Assembly: GCA_001939145.1 (NCBI GenBank)
Contig: LSRX01000058.1
Location: forward strand, 1,068,543-1,132,542
Length of the DNA stretch: 64,000 nt
DNA from: Symbiodinium microadriaticum
Lineage: Eukaryota; Sar; Dinophyceae; Suessiales; Symbiodiniaceae
Direction: 5' to 3'
The notes under the pieces are model-generated. The model saw only the letters and a program-made list of their open reading frames with translations. It ran no database searches and was not told the DNA's origin. Made by a program: the position numbers and the translations under genes. Below are positions 61,545-64,000 of this stretch, piece by piece. The number at the start of each line of letters is the position of its first letter. Positions within the stretch are counted from its first letter, which is position 1.

Positions 61545-61973
61545 CTGCAGGTCTAGGCGAAGGCACGACCCCTAAGGCCAAGAAGATGCCGCCAGCATCC
61601 TTCCTCGTGCGCAAGCTTTCGTTGTGATTGGTCGCCTCATGTGCAGCAGTTGCACTTTCAAACCATGGCAAGCTCACCAAGGACTTGGAGCAGGGCCGGC
61701 GTACATCAGTGTGACCTGGGTAATCATGTATGTCACTAGGGCAATGCCGCTCTTCCTCTCAAACTGCTCAGCTCCTTTGAACGACGGAAAAACCCAAGAT
61801 CCGCCCGGACTCCTGGCCGGTGCCTTCGTGTTGGTATGCCATGAGGCTCATTAAAAGTTAATGGGGGCAGCTGCTCTTGGAGAAGCCGCCCTCAGAGGCT
61901 CAGATCCGAGAGGTGTGTCTGAAACGTGCTCAGTGCAGTCTCAGGAACAGCTCGGGGAACTCTGTACACTAAC

Positions 61974-62206
61974 CGGAGAAGATCATCCCATCGCGGTTCC
62001 GCGGTTGGGAGAGCTTCAAGGATATCTGGTGGACAGTCTCGCGCTCAGCTCGCATCTCCTGAAACGCAGTTTCGGCCCGTTCTCTAATGGGGGGGGGGTG
62101 TTCCGCACGTCCAATCCTCTCGCAGGTGCTCTGGCAGTGGAGTCCGCGGCTTCTGCTCGTAGGGTATCAGGGTGCGCTCCCCCAAGAAGCCCACCTGCAG
62201 TCTGAA
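61974..62206 (-). CDS. exons of an unrecognised gene upstream of XPO1
   Basis: One exon (about 62,206-62,117) follows a CTGCAG acceptor and reads VGFLGERTLIPYEQKPRTPL, then PEHLRE. The next (62,083-61,974) follows ATTAG and reads ERAETAFQEMRAERETVHQI, then SLKLSQPRNRDGMIFS, ending at a GTTAGTG donor. The second piece looks like an alpha-helical or coiled segment. The family is not recognised. They may be 5' exons of XPO1 leader sequence or, more likely, the end of another minus-strand gene. Confidence 0.4.
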
Positions 62207-62239
62207 GATCTCGAGTCCTACATGTTCGGCCGCCGCCCG

Positions 62240-63950
62240 CCTTCTCCCAGGTCGATTCTTTGACGAAGAAATTGCCATAGGAGTTTCTGCCCCGCGTAGT
62301 GCTCATCTCCTACGCAAGACTTCTTCGAAGTGGTCACAGGCTGCAGGATCGACGGAAGCGTGACTTGGGACCTTGTCTGGCTCCAGTCTTGGCATGGATC
62401 TGTCCTGCACCACTTGGCATCAGCATTGCCACGTGAGGCGTGGACTCCGTCTGCCTTTGTCAACTCGGGTTGGGACCGGACCCGCCGCCTCTTCATGCCT
62501 GCAGGCAGAGGCCCCAAGAGGAGAGTTTCGGAGCCGGAGCCGCCGGCCTCGAAGGACCTGTGTTCGCAAATGCCCGACCAAAGCCTGCCCAGTCCGTCCA
62601 TCTCGCACCGCAAAACGCCGCCAACGGGGCCTCGTGGCTCAGGGCGGTCACGTCGGTGCCAGAGGCATCCCAGTCCTGCCGACGGAAGAAGCAGGAGGCT
62701 GTGAGCTTGGCGCAAACGAACTTCCCTGCCTTCGGCGGCTTTAGGGTCGCCATCGTCTTGGGCGTGCCAGCTCCGAGTCTGGAGTCTCTTCCGCCTGCAG
62801 TTTCTGCAGTTTGCGGCCGCCTCGGTTAAGTTAACAAGCCTGCGACTTTCGCAAACGGCGCAAACAAGCGCGGGCAAGCTGCAGCTGAGGAAGCTGTGCT
62901 TTGGTCAAGTCCGGCGTGTTGTCCAGGGTGTGGAGCAGGTTCTCAAAAGCCCAGGGGTAAGCGTATTTCAAGGACCTGCGGCGCGTCTAGGCCTGAGCAT
63001 CTTCTGAGATTGCACTACGTGTCCCCCTGGCCTGTATTCTGGCCGCTTGGAGTGGGGAAGCAGGACAACCATCGCGACCGATGCTGGTCAGGGATCCCGG
63101 CTGATAAGTGAGCGGTTTTTGCGAAGTTCGGCGTCTGCACCGTGCCAGTGTTCTACACAGAAAGTACAATTGTTGTCGCATGAGAGACCACGAAGCCCAA
63201 ACGGCTTAAGCGGCGGTCGGCGTCTGAAACCATCCGCTGGTGCAACGAAGACTCGGCAGCCAAGGTGCCATGTGGTCCAGCATCTGCACTTTGCCTCGGA
63301 TGTGCGTGGCTCGTGGAGGCCGAAGGAAAGCTGCACCAAAGGGATGCGCGGCCACGTTGCTGGCATCCCATGGCTCGCTGAAGCTGAGAAGCTGTGCAGG
63401 ATCCTGTCTCGTCTGCAAGGAGCTGAGTGAAAGAGCCTGTGGGAACATCTGAGAAGAAAGCAAAAGGCAAGCCCGGATAGGCTGTCATGGCCTTAGTGGA
63501 GTGCACGCTTGCTGCCTACATGCAGCTGCGCGCTCTCAGCATCCAGCCCTTGCCAGCTGCCATTCGCTCACCTCAAGAAGTTGTCAAAGTTCTGCGAACT
63601 GCTGGCCAACCGCATGCTCCCTCTCTCGCGCCTGCTCACGTGCTCAGTGCAACAGCCCGCCATGCGCAGAAAGGAAAACAACAAAGGCTTCCAGGCCGTC
63701 TTGCTATATCCTATGAGGCTGGGTGCTGGGACGAATCCGCCGACTCCGCTCTCAGCTTTGCTGGGCTCAAGATTCTGGCTGAGGTTGCAATGCACGGCGC
63801 ATGCTGCAGTATGCTCCCACAACTGCGTTCCATGAGTTGCTTGGTCTTCTACGCCGCACCCATAAGCTGCGGTCCTCGCAATCTCAGTGACATCATCGCG
63901 GTGCGAGATGTCAAACCGGACGCTATGCTCCGAGCACCTTTCGAAAACAC
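62240..63950 (-). CDS. weak exon candidates near the right edge
   Basis: The minus strand shows TLKPPKAGKFVCAKLTASCF (about 62,745), WDASNVAAHPFGAAF (about 63,370) and RFDISHRDDVTEIARTAAYG (about 63,910-63,850). Each has coding-like composition, but no recognised domain or clear splice chain. The last lies just inside an AT-rich microsatellite at the window edge and could be an exon of a gene that continues outside. Confidence 0.25.
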
Positions 63951-64000
63951 ATGTATTATGTATATATATGTACACACATATACGAAGACAAACATACAAA
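63950..64000. repeat. TA/CA microsatellite at window edge
   Basis: TATATATATGTACACACATATAC-type sequence running to the end of the window. Confidence 0.8.

Overview
The window looks like nuclear DNA of a dinoflagellate, most likely a Symbiodiniaceae-type alga. The recognisable genes are cut into many tiny exons of about 30-110 nt. Almost every inferred exon starts with G just after the AG acceptor, and several donors look like GC rather than GT. All recognisable coding sequence lies on the minus strand, as in the long one-way gene arrays of dinoflagellates. Two protein types that are abundant in these algae are present: DUF285/BspA-type receptors and very large proteins with repeated 'AP.G' modules. 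No bacterial operon, rRNA, convincing tRNA or CRISPR array was seen. Exon borders were inferred by eye from family conservation and are approximate.

Layout, left to right. 0-2.6 kb has simple repeats and no gene. 2.6-6.6 kb is an intronless, frameshifted copy of a membrane receptor: signal peptide, about 22 DUF285 repeats, cysteine-rich region, one membrane segment and a dinoflagellate cytoplasmic domain. It is probably a retroposed pseudogene and carries two copies of a 53-bp micro-inversion. 6.8-7.1 kb is a minisatellite. 9.8-10.2 kb holds a duplicated exon-like unit. 16.3-16.6 kb encodes a Pro-Lys-Ala-Glu-Glu repeat. 17.3-18.2 kb is a small EF-hand protein. 18.5-32.7 kb holds exons of one or more very large extracellular or membrane proteins. 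33.2-33.6 kb is a retroelement gag fragment. 36.2-39.3 kb has unrecognised exons.

The right third is dominated by one gene, exportin-1 (XPO1/CRM1), running from 61.5 kb down to about 39.8 kb in more than 35 small exons. Its order matches the animal and fungal protein from the N-terminal importin-beta-like region to the C-terminal helix. One XPO1 intron (about 47.1-56.65 kb) is very large and holds, on the same strand, most of a voltage-gated cation channel gene with segments S1-S6, a pore and an EF hand. It also holds unassigned coding exons at 47.4-48.9 kb and an AT-rich block at 49.8-51.2 kb. That block carries a broken GIY-YIG endonuclease gene and a small ORF resembling genes of large DNA viruses of protists. 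This nested arrangement is the most unusual thing in the window.

The genes do not form a pathway. XPO1 exports proteins from the nucleus, the channel acts in a membrane with calcium sensing, and the receptor-like and modular proteins are probably surface or secreted. Single N gaps at 33,669 and 46,323 lie in microsatellites, so local assembly errors are possible.
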